From Sulfurospirillum sp. UBA4058 (GTDB lineage Bacteria; Campylobacterota; Campylobacteria; Campylobacterales; Sulfurospirillaceae), in NCBI GenBank assembly GCA_002382085.1, contig DFZK01000002.1, forward strand, positions 139,718-203,717: a stretch of 64,000 nucleotides of DNA. Reading direction: 5' to 3'. Each line of letters starts with the position of its first letter. The stretch's first letter is position 1. The notes under the pieces were generated by a model, which did no database searches, had not been told where the DNA came from, and was given only the letters and a program-made list of their open reading frames with translations. Shown here piece by piece: positions 63,260 through 64,000 of the stretch. The position numbers and the translations under genes are program-made.

Positions 63260-63661
63260 ATGCGACATTACGAGTTGCTTGTCGTAGTTAAACCTACGCT
63301 CACCGTAGAAGAACTACAAGCAAAACTAGGCTTTCTAAAAGAAATTTTAGAAAAAAACGGCGCGGTTATCGCTGCCACACTTGATATGGGTACCCGCAAA
63401 CTTGCGTATCAAATCGATAAATTTGAGCGCGGTACATACGTTGTATTCTACTTTACTGCCCCAACGGCTGCGATTGCAGAAGTTGAAAGACTTATCCGTA
63501 TTACGGAAGAGTTTATCCGCTTTATGACCGTAAAATTTGAAAATCAAAAAGAACTTCGTTTCTGGAACAAACAAGTGGAAAAAATCACGAAAAAAAGTGA
63601 TGCTCCTGCTGTTGTAGAGACAAAAGAGATTGTAGAAGATACTGTTACGACTGAAGCTTAA
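63260..63661 (+). CDS. rpsF: 30S ribosomal protein S6
   Basis: 133 aa. 'MRHYELLVVVKPTLTVEELQ' and 'GTRKLAYQIDKFERGTYVVFYFTAP' are typical of bS6. The tail after residue 100 is an acidic/threonine-rich extension. AAGGAG precedes the start. Followed by ssb 13 bp later. Confidence 0.97.
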   Translation: MRHYELLVVVKPTLTVEELQAKLGFLKEILEKNGAVIAATLDMGTRKLAYQIDKFERGTYVVFYFTAPTAAIAEVERLIRITEEFIRFMTVKFENQKELRFWNKQVEKITKKSDAPAVVETKEIVEDTVTTEA

Positions 63662-63674
63662 ATAAGGAGCCACG

Positions 63675-64000
63675 ATGTTCAATAGAGTGATTATGCTTGG
63701 TAATCTCACGCGCGATTGCGAACTTCGCTACCTGCCAAACGGGGGTGCCGTATGCACAACGGGACTTGCGACTAACCGTCGCTTCAAAAAACAAGACGGT
63801 AGCCAAGGTGAAGAGGTTTGCTTTATCGATATCACTTTCTTTGGACGCACGGCGGAAATCGCCAACCAGTACTTAAGCCGCGGCAAAAAAGTATTGGTGG
63901 AAGGTCGTTTGAAACTCGATCAGTGGACGGATCAACAAGGCGTTAAACGCTCGAAACACTCCATCACGGTTGAAACGCTTCAAATGATTGATTCTCGCGG
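63675..64000 (+). CDS. ssb: Single-stranded DNA-binding protein (partial)
   Basis: ATG at 63675 with AAGGAG upstream, open to the window end (108 codons). 'MFNRVIMLGNLTRDCELRYLPNG', 'FIDITFFGRTAEIANQYLSRGKKVLVEGRLKLDQW' are the SSB OB fold. rpsF-ssb (then usually rpsR) is the conserved order. Confidence 0.95.
   Translation, partial: MFNRVIMLGNLTRDCELRYLPNGGAVCTTGLATNRRFKKQDGSQGEEVCFIDITFFGRTAEIANQYLSRGKKVLVEGRLKLDQWTDQQGVKRSKHSITVETLQMIDSR

Overview
The window looks like a chromosomal segment of a Campylobacterota (epsilonproteobacterial) genome, most like Sulfurospirillum. This rests on gene order I recognise: ilvC / minD-minE / divergent polysaccharide deacetylase / dprA / ruvX; ftsY-radA-fliL-acpS; rnr-holA / rpsF-ssb; and many REC and histidine-kinase proteins. 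No database search was run.

Layout. 1-2.3 kb: a two-component pair (kinase cut by the window edge), a candidate small RNA with its own terminator, and a HAD hydrolase. 2.3-13.2 kb: an accessory stretch with a methyltransferase, a hipBA toxin-antitoxin operon with a 22-bp inverted-repeat operator, a low-GC gene with a HEPN-type RX4H motif, a DnaQ-type exonuclease, an ABC exporter pair, a frameshifted haem-copper-oxidase-like membrane protein, YceI, a metallophosphoesterase and a histidine kinase that has lost its ATPase domain. 13.3-26.8 kb: a complete type I-B CRISPR-Cas locus (80 repeats, 79 spacers; cas6-8-7-5-3-4-1-2, all on the minus strand, leader next to cas2). 27-38.4 kb: ybaK, then a signalling cluster (PAS, FIST, two histidine kinases, REC-GGDEF-EAL, an opposing OmpR-type regulator, REC-PAS, and a 709-aa propeller-like protein). 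38.4-64 kb: mostly housekeeping genes.

Main discovery candidate. In the 278-bp gap between cas6 and cas8 there is one solitary degenerate CRISPR repeat (26055-26084, 25/30 identical). It is read on the plus strand, opposite to the cas genes, and has a TATAAT box 24 bp upstream. The sequence just after it is a spacer-like segment. Its first 18 nt match, 17 of 18, a site about 100 bp away that overlaps the putative -35 of the promoter in front of cas8. The match begins at spacer position 1, stops at position 18, and its single mismatch is at position 12, a position flipped out of pairing in type I Cascade. This is the architecture expected of a crRNA-like autorepressor (compare CreA/CreR-type RNAs), so the locus probably limits its own effector expression.

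A second genome-scale signal is the palindrome TTTACATGTAAA (10-bp core TTACATGTAA). It appears about 18 times, mostly inside unrelated coding sequences, and a related inverted pair forms the hairpin after the cyclophilin gene. That distribution resembles DNA-uptake-sequence behaviour or another chromosome-wide recognition site.
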